From NCBI GenBank assembly GCA_027676805.1, contig JAQENU010000016.1:1-45145 (forward strand): a DNA stretch of 45,145 nt. The letters are read 5' to 3'. Positions 14,345-22,646 of this stretch are shown piece by piece. The position numbers were made by a program, and so were the translations under genes. The notes below the pieces were generated by a model. That model searched no databases and was not told the origin of the DNA. It worked only from the letters and a program-made list of their open reading frames with translations. The first letter of the stretch is position 1. Each line of letters begins with the position of its first letter. The stretch comes from Coprobacillaceae bacterium UN01-12pH3A. Lineage in GTDB: Bacteria; Bacillota_I; Bacilli_A; Erysipelotrichales; Coprobacillaceae.

Positions 14345-15424
14345 ATGATTCTATTTATATTATTGTTCCTGATCCTTTATATAGGGATTCAGTATTTATT
14401 AGAAAAACGCATATATCGTTCGATTGCGCGTTTCCATATACCAAAACGAGGATTTCAAGTTGTATTTTGGCTGATAGCGCTTAGTTATGTATTATACCAA
14501 CTCTTTCATGCCTTTTTGCCAAAAATGATTCGAGTACCGCTCGCTTATATCGGGTCTTATTATTTAGGATTTTTATTTTATTGCTTATTATTTTTTACAA
14601 TCTGTTATTTTATTCATCGCTTTATCAAAGTAAAATGGGATCTCTATCTCTTATCACTCATCCTTATTATTGGTGTGATTTTCCCGATTGGCATCTATCA
14701 GCAGCATCATATTCTTACTAAAGAATACAGTGTCGTTTCTCATAAAGTGGATCAAGATTATAAGATTGCATTAGTGACAGACCTGCATTTGGGGGATCTG
14801 ATTGGTACTTCTCGATTAAATAAGATGATCGATACAATTAATGCTGCGCAGCCGGATCTTATTTTAATTGCTGGCGATTTGATTGATTCCGACTATGCAC
14901 CTGTCAAAGAAGCAGATATGCTTCAAAATCTGACACGATTAGAATGCCGCTTAGGCGTTTATGTGGCAATGGGAAATCATGATTTTTATACTGGGGAGAT
15001 TCCGGAGGTTAAAGACGAACTGACACGTTTAGGCATTCATGTTTTAGAAGATGAGAGTGTCCTATTGGAAGATCAAGTGGTCATTACCGGAAGAGAGGAT
15101 ACCTCATTTAACGAAAAAGAATTAAGCTCATTTATAGATACAGCACAATTAGGAAAATTCAATATAGTGATGGATCATAATCCTAAACGAGTAAGAGAAA
15201 GTGTAGATTTAAATGTCGATATGCAGGTTTCGGGACATACTCATAACGGTCAGCTTTATCCATTAAATTATGCGATTGATTTTTTATTTGAAGTAGGATA
15301 TGGGCATCGTAAAATCGAGCAGACAGATGTTTTTGTCAGCGGTGGCATTGGCGGTTGGGGACCTCAGCTGAGAACATCTTCCAATGCGGAATTTACATTG
15401 ATCCATATTGAAGCAGAAGATTAA
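14345..15424 (+). CDS. Membrane-anchored metallophosphoesterase
   Basis: A calcineurin-like dinuclear metal phosphoesterase, 359 residues. The N-terminal third holds about four hydrophobic segments (residues about 1-18, 38-55, 70-95 and 100-120). The catalytic domain has the full motif set: VTDLHLGD, AGDLIDSD, MGNHDFY, and SGHTHNGQ near residue 297. This layout matches YkuE/YaeI-type enzymes, some of which are proposed to act on lipid or phospholipid substrates; the substrate here is unknown. AAAGGAGGG precedes the ATG. The next gene starts 12 bases after its stop, so the two form an operon of phosphatases. Confidence 0.88.
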   Translation: MILFILLFLILYIGIQYLLEKRIYRSIARFHIPKRGFQVVFWLIALSYVLYQLFHAFLPKMIRVPLAYIGSYYLGFLFYCLLFFTICYFIHRFIKVKWDLYLLSLILIIGVIFPIGIYQQHHILTKEYSVVSHKVDQDYKIALVTDLHLGDLIGTSRLNKMIDTINAAQPDLILIAGDLIDSDYAPVKEADMLQNLTRLECRLGVYVAMGNHDFYTGEIPEVKDELTRLGIHVLEDESVLLEDQVVITGREDTSFNEKELSSFIDTAQLGKFNIVMDHNPKRVRESVDLNVDMQVSGHTHNGQLYPLNYAIDFLFEVGYGHRKIEQTDVFVSGGIGGWGPQLRTSSNAEFTLIHIEAED

Positions 15425-15436
15425 GGAGGAAAAATT

Positions 15437-16297
15437 ATGGCAATAAAATTGATCGTGACGGATTTGGATGGGACATTGCTGTCAAATAAAAAGGTTTTAA
15501 CAGATAAAACAAAACAGACCTTGATTAAGGCTCAGCAGCAAGGAATCCGGGTTGTCTTGGCGACTGGTCGCAATTATCGCTCGTTAGAGAAAATCTACAA
15601 AGAATTGAAAATTGATGAATTTAAGACCGGGGCGATCATCGGTGTCAATGGTCAGGAAACGTATTTTTTTGATGATGGGAGTTATGAAAAAGGAACGATG
15701 CTGACCGGGGAGCAAAGCATGAAGCTGGTTCGTTTTGGAAGCCGTTTATTATTTGAAGTTATGGTTATGAATGACCATCAGGTAAAGGACTGTATTTCTA
15801 AAGCTTTGTTTTTTTGCAAAAAGATTGCTTTTAAGATCATTCATCAAAAGGTCACTGAGAATTTCGAAGGTCAGATGGACGGACATATCTTTATCACGAC
15901 AAAAGATGTGATCGACCATGATGTAAATAAAGTCGGTTATTCACAAATACCGCTTTATACCCGCTTATTATTGCCTTATATAAGGAAGAAGCTGAGCAAT
16001 GACTATGATGTTTTGGTGGTGTCTAAGGGATGGCTGGAAATCATGCCTAAAGGGGTTAATAAAGGTGCCGGTCTTGAAAAAGTCATGGAACATTTCAAGA
16101 TAGAAAAAGAAGAAGTCATGGTGTTTGGTGATGGTGAAAATGACATCAGTATGTTAGAAATGATCCCTAATTCATATGCCCCTGCCAATGCTTTAGCGAG
16201 TGTCAAAGCGGTCGCCAATTACAGCTGTTTTAGCAATGAAGACGAGGGTGTGGCATGCGTGGTTGAAAGTCTTCTGCAGGAGTCGGTGGTGAAATAA
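15437..16297 (+). CDS. Cof-type HAD-IIB phosphatase
   Basis: A cytosolic sugar-phosphate or nucleotide phosphatase of the HAD superfamily, 286 residues. Motif I is DLDGTLLS (residues about 9-16, nucleophile Asp), motif II is LATGRN, a Lys lies in the GWLEIMPKGVNKGAGL segment, and motif IV is GDGENDISML. The C2-type cap lies between about residues 85 and 200. AAGGAGGAAAA precedes the ATG. It is co-transcribed with the phosphoesterase. The substrate cannot be told from sequence. Confidence 0.93.
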   Translation: MAIKLIVTDLDGTLLSNKKVLTDKTKQTLIKAQQQGIRVVLATGRNYRSLEKIYKELKIDEFKTGAIIGVNGQETYFFDDGSYEKGTMLTGEQSMKLVRFGSRLLFEVMVMNDHQVKDCISKALFFCKKIAFKIIHQKVTENFEGQMDGHIFITTKDVIDHDVNKVGYSQIPLYTRLLLPYIRKKLSNDYDVLVVSKGWLEIMPKGVNKGAGLEKVMEHFKIEKEEVMVFGDGENDISMLEMIPNSYAPANALASVKAVANYSCFSNEDEGVACVVESLLQESVVK

Positions 16298-16298
16298 C

Positions 16299-16315
16299 TG
16301 CCAACTAATTTGGCA
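16299..16315 (+). repeat. Inverted repeat after the HAD gene
   Basis: TGCCAA-CTAAT-TTGGCA, two bases after the stop. No T-run follows, so it is an RNA-end hairpin or an operator more than a terminator. Confidence 0.4.
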
Positions 16316-16347
16316 AATTCAAGTATGGAGATATGACAAAATGTCAA

Positions 16348-16440
16348 TATAATAGAGGATGTAAGTAAGGCTTACATTAATCTTTCAAAAATGAATATGC
16401 TCAAACAATTAGGGGAGTTTGTCTGCCCCTTTTTGTTTTT
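16348..16440 (+). ncRNA. Possible small RNA or stand-alone leader
   Basis: TATAAT (16348-16353) is followed by the perfect hairpin ATGTAAG-TAAGG-CTTACAT (16359-16377) at the expected start. A terminator, AGGGG-N10-CCCCT with TTTTGTTTTT, sits at 16411-16440. The unit would be about 80 nt and ends before the PTS promoter at 16518, so it is separate from that transcript. No good -35 is visible, but the repeat TGACA-AAA-TGTCA (16334-16346) abuts the -10 and could bind an activator. Confidence 0.4.
16411..16440 (+). terminator. Terminator upstream of the PTS gene
   Basis: AGGGG/CCCCT stem with a 10-nt loop, then TTTTGTTTTT. It ends the possible small RNA, or read-through from the HAD gene 110 bases upstream. 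Confidence 0.7.
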
Positions 16441-16517
16441 GTTGAATAATGGGTGTTATAGACATCACAAGAAAGACAATAGCTTTTATTTTCCACTTTT
16501 TTTGGAAATTTCATAGT

Positions 16518-16546
16518 TTGAGGTATGAACTCCAAGTGCCTATAAT
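16518..16546 (+). promoter_or_regulatory. Promoter of the PTS EIIC gene
   Basis: TTGAGG (16518-16523), 17-nt spacer, TATAAT (16541-16546). Confidence 0.7.
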
Positions 16547-16551
16547 ATGGA

Positions 16552-16566
16552 ATGTAAACGTTACCA
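16552..16566 (+). promoter_or_regulatory. cre site (CcpA) over the transcription start of the EIIC gene
   Basis: ATGTAAACGTTACCA matches WTGNAANCGNWNNCW at every position. It covers +1, a repressing position, so the gene should be under carbon catabolite repression. Confidence 0.75.
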
Positions 16567-16605
16567 AAAGACGCTACATAAATTTCACGGGGAGGAAAAA
16601 GGACA

Positions 16606-17958
16606 ATGAAATTTTTGGAAGAAAAATTTGTCCCTCTTGCAGCTAGAATCGGGTCACAAAGACACTTAGTTGCGATCAGGGATGCATTCGTTGTTATCAT
16701 GCCAGTTACAATCGTTGGTGCGATTGCGGTATTGATCAACAACATCCAAGGTGTATTCGCAGAAAACGGGTTGAACGTTGTTTCAATTCAAGAAGGATAC
16801 ACAAACTTTATTAAAACAACAGGTATTCAAGATGTAATGAATGCAGTTAACAAAGGATCTATCAACATGATGGCAATCTTGTTAGTTGTAACATTAGGAT
16901 ACCAAATGGCAAAAGGATTAAACGGAGATGGGATTGCCACTTCAGTAGTAGCCTTAACTTGCTATTTAGGTTTAGCGCCAGCAGTACAAACATTAGCAAA
17001 CAACTACACATGGGCTGACAAAGCAACAAACGTAGATGTATTGACAGCTGATGTAGCCACTGGCGGATTAGCAGCGAACAAGCTGGATTCAAACGGGATG
17101 TTCGTTGGGATGATTTTAACAATTATCGTTGCAGAAATCTTTGTCAGATTATCAAGAAACGATAAATTAAAAATCACATTACCTGATGGAGTACCACCAG
17201 CAGTAGCGGGATCATTTACAGTATTAATCCCAGCCATCATTACAGTTATCTTAGTAGTAGCAGCTGGAATCTATATTGACAAATTCTCAGGAATGAACTT
17301 ATGGACAATTATTCAGAAGTTCGTATCAGCACCATTAAACAGTGTAGCGGATACATTGGGAACGGCAATCTTAGTTTACTTCTTAATCAACTTCTTATGG
17401 GTATTTGGGTTACATGGGGCAAACATTGTAGGATCAGTAACAACACCAATCTTTACACCATTATTACTTGAAAATACACAAGCATATGAAGCAGGAAAAA
17501 CTGGAACTGAACTTCCTAATATCATTCATGGTGTTGGTGTTTATTCTACTATCGGTGGATCAGGATCTACTATCGGTTTAATTATCGCGATCTTAATTTT
17601 CGGTAAAGTACAAGCAGAACGTACAGTAATCGGAATCTCAGTAGCACCAGGATTATTCGAAATCAACGAACCAATCACATTCGGTGTACCAATCGTAATG
17701 AACCCAATCTATATGTTGCCATTCGTAGCAGGTCCAGTGATCTTAGCTGCATTGTCTTACATTTTGATGGATATCGGTATTATCGAAAGAGTTTGTTTAT
17801 CAGCGCCTTGGGTAACACCACCAATTTTATATCCATTCTTAGCTACAGGTGGAGGTATCAAATCTGCCATTTACCAAGTAATTGAAATTGTTGGATTAGT
17901 TATACTTTGGACACCATTCGTAATGGTATCAAACAAACAAAACGCCAACGCAGAATAA
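16606..17958 (+). CDS. celB: PTS lactose/cellobiose-family EIIC permease
   Basis: The membrane channel that moves a beta-glucoside (cellobiose-like) during phosphorylation by its EIIB. It has 450 residues with about ten hydrophobic segments. The N-terminus (KFLEEKFVPLAARIGSQRHL, then RDAFVVIMPVTIVGA), the GLHGANIVGSV segment and NEPITFGVPIVMNP near residue 350 are hallmarks of the family, the last being the sugar-site signature. Codon use is strongly biased, unlike its neighbours, which suggests high expression. GGGGAGG precedes the ATG. No EIIA or EIIB gene is adjacent, so partners must come from elsewhere. The GH1 gene at 36.9 kb is a plausible downstream enzyme. Confidence 0.93.
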   Translation: MKFLEEKFVPLAARIGSQRHLVAIRDAFVVIMPVTIVGAIAVLINNIQGVFAENGLNVVSIQEGYTNFIKTTGIQDVMNAVNKGSINMMAILLVVTLGYQMAKGLNGDGIATSVVALTCYLGLAPAVQTLANNYTWADKATNVDVLTADVATGGLAANKLDSNGMFVGMILTIIVAEIFVRLSRNDKLKITLPDGVPPAVAGSFTVLIPAIITVILVVAAGIYIDKFSGMNLWTIIQKFVSAPLNSVADTLGTAILVYFLINFLWVFGLHGANIVGSVTTPIFTPLLLENTQAYEAGKTGTELPNIIHGVGVYSTIGGSGSTIGLIIAILIFGKVQAERTVIGISVAPGLFEINEPITFGVPIVMNPIYMLPFVAGPVILAALSYILMDIGIIERVCLSAPWVTPPILYPFLATGGGIKSAIYQVIEIVGLVILWTPFVMVSNKQNANAE

Positions 17959-17964
17959 AAAAAT

Positions 17965-17996
17965 GAGCGAGTAGTGAAAGCTGCCGCTCTTTTTTT
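17965..17996. terminator. Bidirectional terminator between the EIIC and LysR genes
   Basis: GAGCG-A-GTAG pairs with CTGC-CGCTC, with T7 on the plus strand and A/T-rich sequence on the other side. Confidence 0.8.
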
Positions 17997-18885
17997 ATGC
18001 TTTATTTTCAGCCCATATCTGACAGATTTTAATAAACTGTAAGGTATGACGTGTTAGATATTTATTTTTATGGTGAATGATGGAAAATTGACGGGATAGG
18101 TCTAAATCCTTTAATGGCAGTTCAATCACAGTACCTTTACTAATATCTTCTTTTACCATTAAATAAGGCAGAATCGAAATCCCGATATTTTCATTAACGG
18201 CTCTTACAATAGCTTGAGTGCTTGCACTTTCAAGAATCGGTTCTAGCTGAATATGATGGGTTAGAAATAAGGCATCGATCAACCCTCTGACTCCGCTTCC
18301 TGATTCACGCAATAAAAATGGATAGGTCATCAGTTTTTCAAGAGAAATATGTTTGATTTTGGTTAAAGGATGATCCGGGCAGACAATCAAGCAGAGACGG
18401 TCATTTAGAAAAGGAGTTTGAATAAGCTGCTCGGGATGAGTGCCTTTTCCTTCGATTAAGGCAATATCAATTTCATTATTTAAAATGAGATCTTCAATAA
18501 TCTGTGAATTATTAATAATGATTTTAAATTTAATTTTGGGCAGCTTCTTTTCCCATTCTTTGATAAGCTGGGGAAAAATAAAGTTTCCGATCGTAATGCT
18601 GCAGCCAATCTTGAGAGGACTATCGTCTTCCCAATTTTTTATGTTAACCTCCATTTCTTCATACAAATCAATGATATGGATAGCATAGCCATAAAGATTA
18701 TGAGCGGCCTGTGTTGGGTATATGCGTTTATTGATGCGGTCAAAAAGGACGATTCCATAATAATTTTCCAGTTCTTTGATTGCGATGCTGACAGAGGGCT
18801 GAGCAATGTGTAGGGTTTCTGCAGCTTTCGTTATATTTTGCAGCTGATAAACTAAAATAAAAATTTTAAGATGGCGTAATGTCAT
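17995..18885 (-). CDS. LysR-family regulator, divergent from the chromate-type transporter
   Basis: 296 residues. The HTH domain spans about 1-60 (LRHLKIFILVYQLQNITKAA, then IAQPSVSIAIKELE), and the effector domain about 88-290 includes DIALIEGKG and LLRESGSGVR, which resemble the CysL/YeiE branch of LysR proteins. AAGGAGG precedes the ATG. It is transcribed away from the transporter pair, and a 16-bp palindrome lies in the shared 100-bp region, the usual layout for a LysR regulator and its target. The inducing ligand is unknown. Confidence 0.92.
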   Translation of the reverse strand: MTLRHLKIFILVYQLQNITKAAETLHIAQPSVSIAIKELENYYGIVLFDRINKRIYPTQAAHNLYGYAIHIIDLYEEMEVNIKNWEDDSPLKIGCSITIGNFIFPQLIKEWEKKLPKIKFKIIINNSQIIEDLILNNEIDIALIEGKGTHPEQLIQTPFLNDRLCLIVCPDHPLTKIKHISLEKLMTYPFLLRESGSGVRGLIDALFLTHHIQLEPILESASTQAIVRAVNENIGISILPYLMVKEDISKGTVIELPLKDLDLSRQFSIIHHKNKYLTRHTLQFIKICQIWAENKA

Positions 18886-18897
18886 TGTATCCTCCTT

Positions 18898-18913
18898 ATA
18901 GGTAAATACCTAT
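18898..18913. promoter_or_regulatory. LysR operator palindrome
   Basis: ATAGGTA-AA-TACCTAT, perfect 7-bp arms, between the divergent LysR and transporter genes. Confidence 0.65.
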
Positions 18914-18922
18914 CTATTTCAT

Positions 18923-18951
18923 ATAATAATACTATTTTACAAATGAATCAA
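18923..18951 (-). promoter_or_regulatory. Promoter of the LysR gene
   Basis: On the minus strand: TTGATT (18946-18951), 17-nt spacer, TATTAT (18923-18928). The operator lies just downstream, so binding should repress this gene. Confidence 0.6.
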
Positions 18952-18985
18952 GCGAGCATATCATGCAAGTAAGGGGGATCAAAAA

Positions 18986-19546
18986 ATGAAATTAAAAAGA
19001 TTAAAGAAAATTTTCTTTTCGACACTATATTTAAGTGCCTTCACCTTCGGCGGGGGCTATGTCATCGTCACGTTGATGAAGAAAAAGTTTGTTGATGACT
19101 ATGGCTGGATAGATCAAAAAGAAATGCTGGATCTAGTAGCTATTGCCCAATCTTCACCGGGGGCTATCGCAGTCAATGGGGCTATTGTAGTTGGCTATAA
19201 ATTAGCCGGTTTTTTAGGCGTGATCGTATCCATTATTGCGACCATTCTGCCACCGTTTGTGATTATTTCCGTAATTTCTTATTTTTATGTCGCATTTCAA
19301 TCTAATATTTTCGTGAAACTTATGCTGGAAGGGATGCAGGCAGGAGTAGGCGCTGTGATTGCTTCGGTCGTCTATGATATGGCAGTGGGGATTGTTAAAG
19401 AGAAAAACAAGATTTCTCTAGTCATTATGGCACTTGCTTTTATTGCGACTTACTGCTTTAACGTGAATGTGATGTATGTGGTGATCTGTTGTGCTTTATT
19501 TGGCACTGTACAGGCACTGTATCAAAGAAAGAGGGGGATACTATGA
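18986..19546 (+). CDS. Chromate transporter family protein, first half
   Basis: A membrane transporter of the CHR family, 186 residues, one half-size domain with about five to six membrane segments. It carries the family motifs FGGGYVIV near residue 22 and AIAQSSPGAIAVNGA near residue 63. Half-size CHR proteins usually work as pairs, and the next gene overlaps it by 4 bases (ATGA). AAGGGGG precedes the ATG. The family name comes from chromate efflux; in this setting the true substrate may be another anion such as sulfate. Confidence 0.9.
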   Translation: MKLKRLKKIFFSTLYLSAFTFGGGYVIVTLMKKKFVDDYGWIDQKEMLDLVAIAQSSPGAIAVNGAIVVGYKLAGFLGVIVSIIATILPPFVIISVISYFYVAFQSNIFVKLMLEGMQAGVGAVIASVVYDMAVGIVKEKNKISLVIMALAFIATYCFNVNVMYVVICCALFGTVQALYQRKRGIL

Positions 19547-20100
19547 TCTTTGTTCAGCTATTTATAAGTTTTCTTAAAATCGGATTATTCAGCTTTGGCG
19601 GGGGCTATGCAGCACTCCCATTGATTCAAGATCAGATCGTCTCATTCCATCAGTGGCTGTCTCTTGGAGAATTTACAGATCTGATTACGATCTCACAAAT
19701 GACACCGGGACCCATCGCTATAAACTCTGCTACCTTCGTCGGTTTGAAAGTAGCTGGATTTGGCGGGGCCATTGTGGCAACCTTAGGATGTATTCTGCCT
19801 TCCTGCATCATTGTTTCAGCGTTAGCTTACATCTATTTAAAATATCGTAAAATGTCTTTGCTTCAAGGTATTTTAGGGTCGCTTCGACCAGCAGTCGTAG
19901 CAATGATAGCAACTGCCGGAGTCGCTATTTTAAATACCGCCTTTTTCAATAATACGGCAACCTTGCATTTAGATATGGTATTTTTATTTGCTGCAGCGGT
20001 AGGATTGCTTCAATATAAAAAATGGAATCCAATTGCCGTCATGGTCATGTGCGGTGTAGCTAAAGTAGTCTTTTATATGATAGGGGGAATGTTAGTATGA
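19543..20100 (+). CDS. Chromate transporter family protein, second half
   Basis: 185 residues. MIFVQLFISFLKIGLFSFGG starts the domain, and TISQMTPGPIAINSATFVG is the second family motif. The frame is open 18 codons further upstream, but ATG 19543 has GAGGGGG 5 bases before it and overlaps the stop of the first half. It probably forms a heteromer with the first half. The stop again overlaps the next start (ATGA at 20097). Confidence 0.9.
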   Translation: MIFVQLFISFLKIGLFSFGGGYAALPLIQDQIVSFHQWLSLGEFTDLITISQMTPGPIAINSATFVGLKVAGFGGAIVATLGCILPSCIIVSALAYIYLKYRKMSLLQGILGSLRPAVVAMIATAGVAILNTAFFNNTATLHLDMVFLFAAAVGLLQYKKWNPIAVMVMCGVAKVVFYMIGGMLV

Positions 20101-20573
20101 AATATTCAATGGAAAGAAGCCTTGACAGATGGAGCATTTATGATGAAGAACATCATAAGCTGGGAACGATCAAACAGCAGTTATTTGGTCAGTTTATATT
20201 TTTAATCGCAGATAAGAAAGAGCAGTACTGCCTTAGCAGAGTAGAAAATGAGATTACTGTGACGTACAATCGTACAGCTATTCTTAAAGGAAAGATCAGT
20301 TATCATGACCATTCACAGATCCGTTTGATCAGAATGCCGCTCATCGACACTGTTGAATTCAATTGTGAAGAACAGTTTTGGGTATTGAAGCAGACTCCGG
20401 AACGTAATATTGAAATTTATCAGCAGGATCAGTATTTAGGAAAGCTGTCACACATGCTGAAAATAAAAAAGACTCTGGAAGTTGAAAATTCAGTAGATTC
20501 ATTATGGATGGTCTTCTTATTGTTTTATTTAGGTCACTACATGATCGAGGATAACGAAATTAGTCTTGTATAA
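20097..20573 (+). CDS. Unknown cytosolic protein coupled to the CHR transporter genes
   Basis: 158 residues, no signal peptide. It is rich in beta-prone stretches (FGQFIFLIADK, ENEITVTYN, QFWVLKQTP, NIEIYQQDQYLGKLS), ending with a hydrophobic patch LWMVFLLFYLGHYM. The alternation of short strands recalls tubby/LURP-one-like barrels, but only weakly, and I do not assign a family. The ATGA overlap with the transporter gene implies translational coupling and a shared role, perhaps regulation or assembly. The operon seems to end here without a clear terminator. Confidence 0.75.
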   Translation: MKYSMERSLDRWSIYDEEHHKLGTIKQQLFGQFIFLIADKKEQYCLSRVENEITVTYNRTAILKGKISYHDHSQIRLIRMPLIDTVEFNCEEQFWVLKQTPERNIEIYQQDQYLGKLSHMLKIKKTLEVENSVDSLWMVFLLFYLGHYMIEDNEISLV

Positions 20574-20614
20574 ATCACATAATGTAAAATTTGTTGCGAA
20601 ATTATGGATGGGCA

Positions 20615-20643
20615 TTGATTTTTTTATCTATTTCCCGTATATA
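20615..20643 (+). promoter_or_regulatory. Promoter of the PTS-type regulator gene
   Basis: TTGATT (20615-20620), 17-nt spacer, TATATA (20638-20643), 25 bases before the ATG. Confidence 0.5.
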
Positions 20644-20668
20644 TATAATAATACGGAGGAAAAAAACA

Positions 20669-22498
20669 ATGAATATCATTGAGTTTTTAAGATTTCTGTA
20701 TAGTCATTCAAGAGTACTATCATTACGTGAACTATCTTATATAACTGCTTTAAGTGACCGTACAATACGAACCATTATTGCTGAGGCAAATGATCAAAGC
20801 GAAACCTTAGGCTGCCGTGTCGAGTTGATTCGTTCAGTCGGGTATCAGCTTATCATCGAAGATCAGCCTTTATTTTCACAAAATGTTTTATTAAAAAGGG
20901 AGTATACATTAAAAAGCATTGAATTTGATATTTTGTCAGAATTGTTTCAGTCCCCTTTTATAAAAATCGATGAGCTATGCAGCCGCTATTATGTAAGCAA
21001 AGGGACCATTAATAAAACGATTAAACATTTAAAAGAAAAGTTGTATAAATATGATTTGCAGATTCTTTCTAAACCTTATTTAGGTCTTTATATTACCGGT
21101 GCTGAACATCAAAAAAGAAAATTAATGATTGATGCTGGAATTTATGCAGAACAGGATCCTATTTATCGTAAATACATTAAGGATACTTTTGATTTTTATG
21201 AGATTCAATACAATGATAATATTATTTATTTTCTAAGTCATTATTTAGGCTTAATCATCGTAAGAAAAACCGAAACGGCATGTTTAGTCGATATTGATGA
21301 AGCCGCTTTGCCAACGCTTGCTTTAAATGCGGCAACGGATATTTTTAAAAAGAGTGAAAGCCTGTGTCCGTTAAGTTCGAAAGAGGTCTGCTATTTTGCT
21401 GACTTACTGACAATGACGGTGATTATTCCTAAAGATGGACTGGAATTAACGATTCGAGAACGGCTTACTCATTTTAATCAAAGAATGATGGAACAGTATC
21501 AATGTGATATGACAATCAACTTTATTTTGTATGAGCAATTCTTAAAACATCTGCTTTATTTAAATAAGCGAATCCATACGCATTATCAACATACGAATAT
21601 AGGCTTTGCTTATTATCGCCTGCCTTGTGCTTTGGGCTATGAAATCAGTTTGGAATTTATTCAATACTTTTTTCCTGAGCAAGAGGTTTATGAGGAAGAA
21701 ACGGGGATGCTGGCGTTATACTTCTGTCTGTTTTTGCAAAACGCAAATATTCAGTATTATGGGAAGACAACTAAGGTTGCCATCGCAGTCCCGCGTTTTG
21801 ATCTTACCGCAGAATTATTTATTTCATTATTTAAATATGAACAGTCTAATGAAATCTTAGCCTCGTTTACTTTTAGAGATGAGGATAAAATTCGAGCGTT
21901 TGATCCGGATTTGATCTTTACCTTTGAACCCTTTAAACTCGATCACTATTCAGTGATTACAGTTCCTTTGCCCATTTTTCAGATATATGATAATGGCTTT
22001 GTTAAGAATTTGCCCATCTATACCAATCAGGAAAGCTACCTCCAAAGAAAACGTAAATATGAATTGTTAAGCGATGTACGTACTTTCTTTTCACCGGAGC
22101 ATTTCTTTGTTCACGAGAAAATCAAAAATAATGAACAGCTATATAAATTCCTGATTTCACATCTTTGCGATCATAAGATGATCGATCAGCCGGATCTAGT
22201 CATTAAAGAAAGGGCTAGGTTAGCCCCTGTCACAAAAGAGGGATCTATTGCCTTACTTTGCCCCGTAAACCATTATGCCAGTGAATCTCAGATTATTTTC
22301 ATGTCCTTTGATGGAGCAGTAGGATTGGATGGCCGTCCGCCGGTGCATATGCTGATAACGGTTTTATATAAAAATGATCAGGATAAAAAAACCATCCTGC
22401 TGATGCTGTCGGAAATATTTGATACGATCGAGCATATTGTCGATATTTATGAACAGGCAGATTATGACAGCTTTATTCAATATTTAGATCATCGCTAA
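20669..22498 (+). CDS. Mga/BglG-type transcriptional regulator with PTS-like domains
   Basis: A DNA-binding regulator of 609 residues. An N-terminal HTH (about 1-60, LSLRELSYITALSDRTIRTI) and a second HTH (about 88-145, YYVSKGTINKTIKHLKEKL) are followed by PRD-like helices (about 175-290), an EIIB-like region (about 380-450, no Cys visible) and an EIIA-like C-terminus (about 490-605) with a candidate phospho-His, His535, in CPVNHYA. This is the order seen in MtlR/LicR-type activators. I chose the ATG at 20669 because CGGAGG lies before it; the frame continues 26 codons upstream without a ribosome site. No PTS gene is adjacent, so its target is uncertain; celB at 16.6 kb is the nearest candidate. 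Confidence 0.85.
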   Translation: MNIIEFLRFLYSHSRVLSLRELSYITALSDRTIRTIIAEANDQSETLGCRVELIRSVGYQLIIEDQPLFSQNVLLKREYTLKSIEFDILSELFQSPFIKIDELCSRYYVSKGTINKTIKHLKEKLYKYDLQILSKPYLGLYITGAEHQKRKLMIDAGIYAEQDPIYRKYIKDTFDFYEIQYNDNIIYFLSHYLGLIIVRKTETACLVDIDEAALPTLALNAATDIFKKSESLCPLSSKEVCYFADLLTMTVIIPKDGLELTIRERLTHFNQRMMEQYQCDMTINFILYEQFLKHLLYLNKRIHTHYQHTNIGFAYYRLPCALGYEISLEFIQYFFPEQEVYEEETGMLALYFCLFLQNANIQYYGKTTKVAIAVPRFDLTAELFISLFKYEQSNEILASFTFRDEDKIRAFDPDLIFTFEPFKLDHYSVITVPLPIFQIYDNGFVKNLPIYTNQESYLQRKRKYELLSDVRTFFSPEHFFVHEKIKNNEQLYKFLISHLCDHKMIDQPDLVIKERARLAPVTKEGSIALLCPVNHYASESQIIFMSFDGAVGLDGRPPVHMLITVLYKNDQDKKTILLMLSEIFDTIEHIVDIYEQADYDSFIQYLDHR

Positions 22499-22508
22499 TT
22501 GTGAATTC

Positions 22509-22535
22509 AATGCAGAGCATTCTCTGCATTTTTTT
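22509..22535 (+). terminator. Terminator of the PTS-type regulator gene
   Basis: AATGCAGAG-CATT-CTCTGCATT followed by T5. Confidence 0.88.
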
Positions 22536-22646
22536 GACGGAAAGGTTATTGTAAAAAAGGGGAGGATGCATTCGTATAAGGAATAACAAAAGGGGTTAAG
22601 TGATTGTTTAAACAGAAGAAATGGATAAGGGAGCGGAGGAGTACCC

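Noticed and set aside
16391..16570. Short frame running through the terminator before celB
   Set aside because: No ribosome site, and it crosses a terminator, a promoter and near a cre site.
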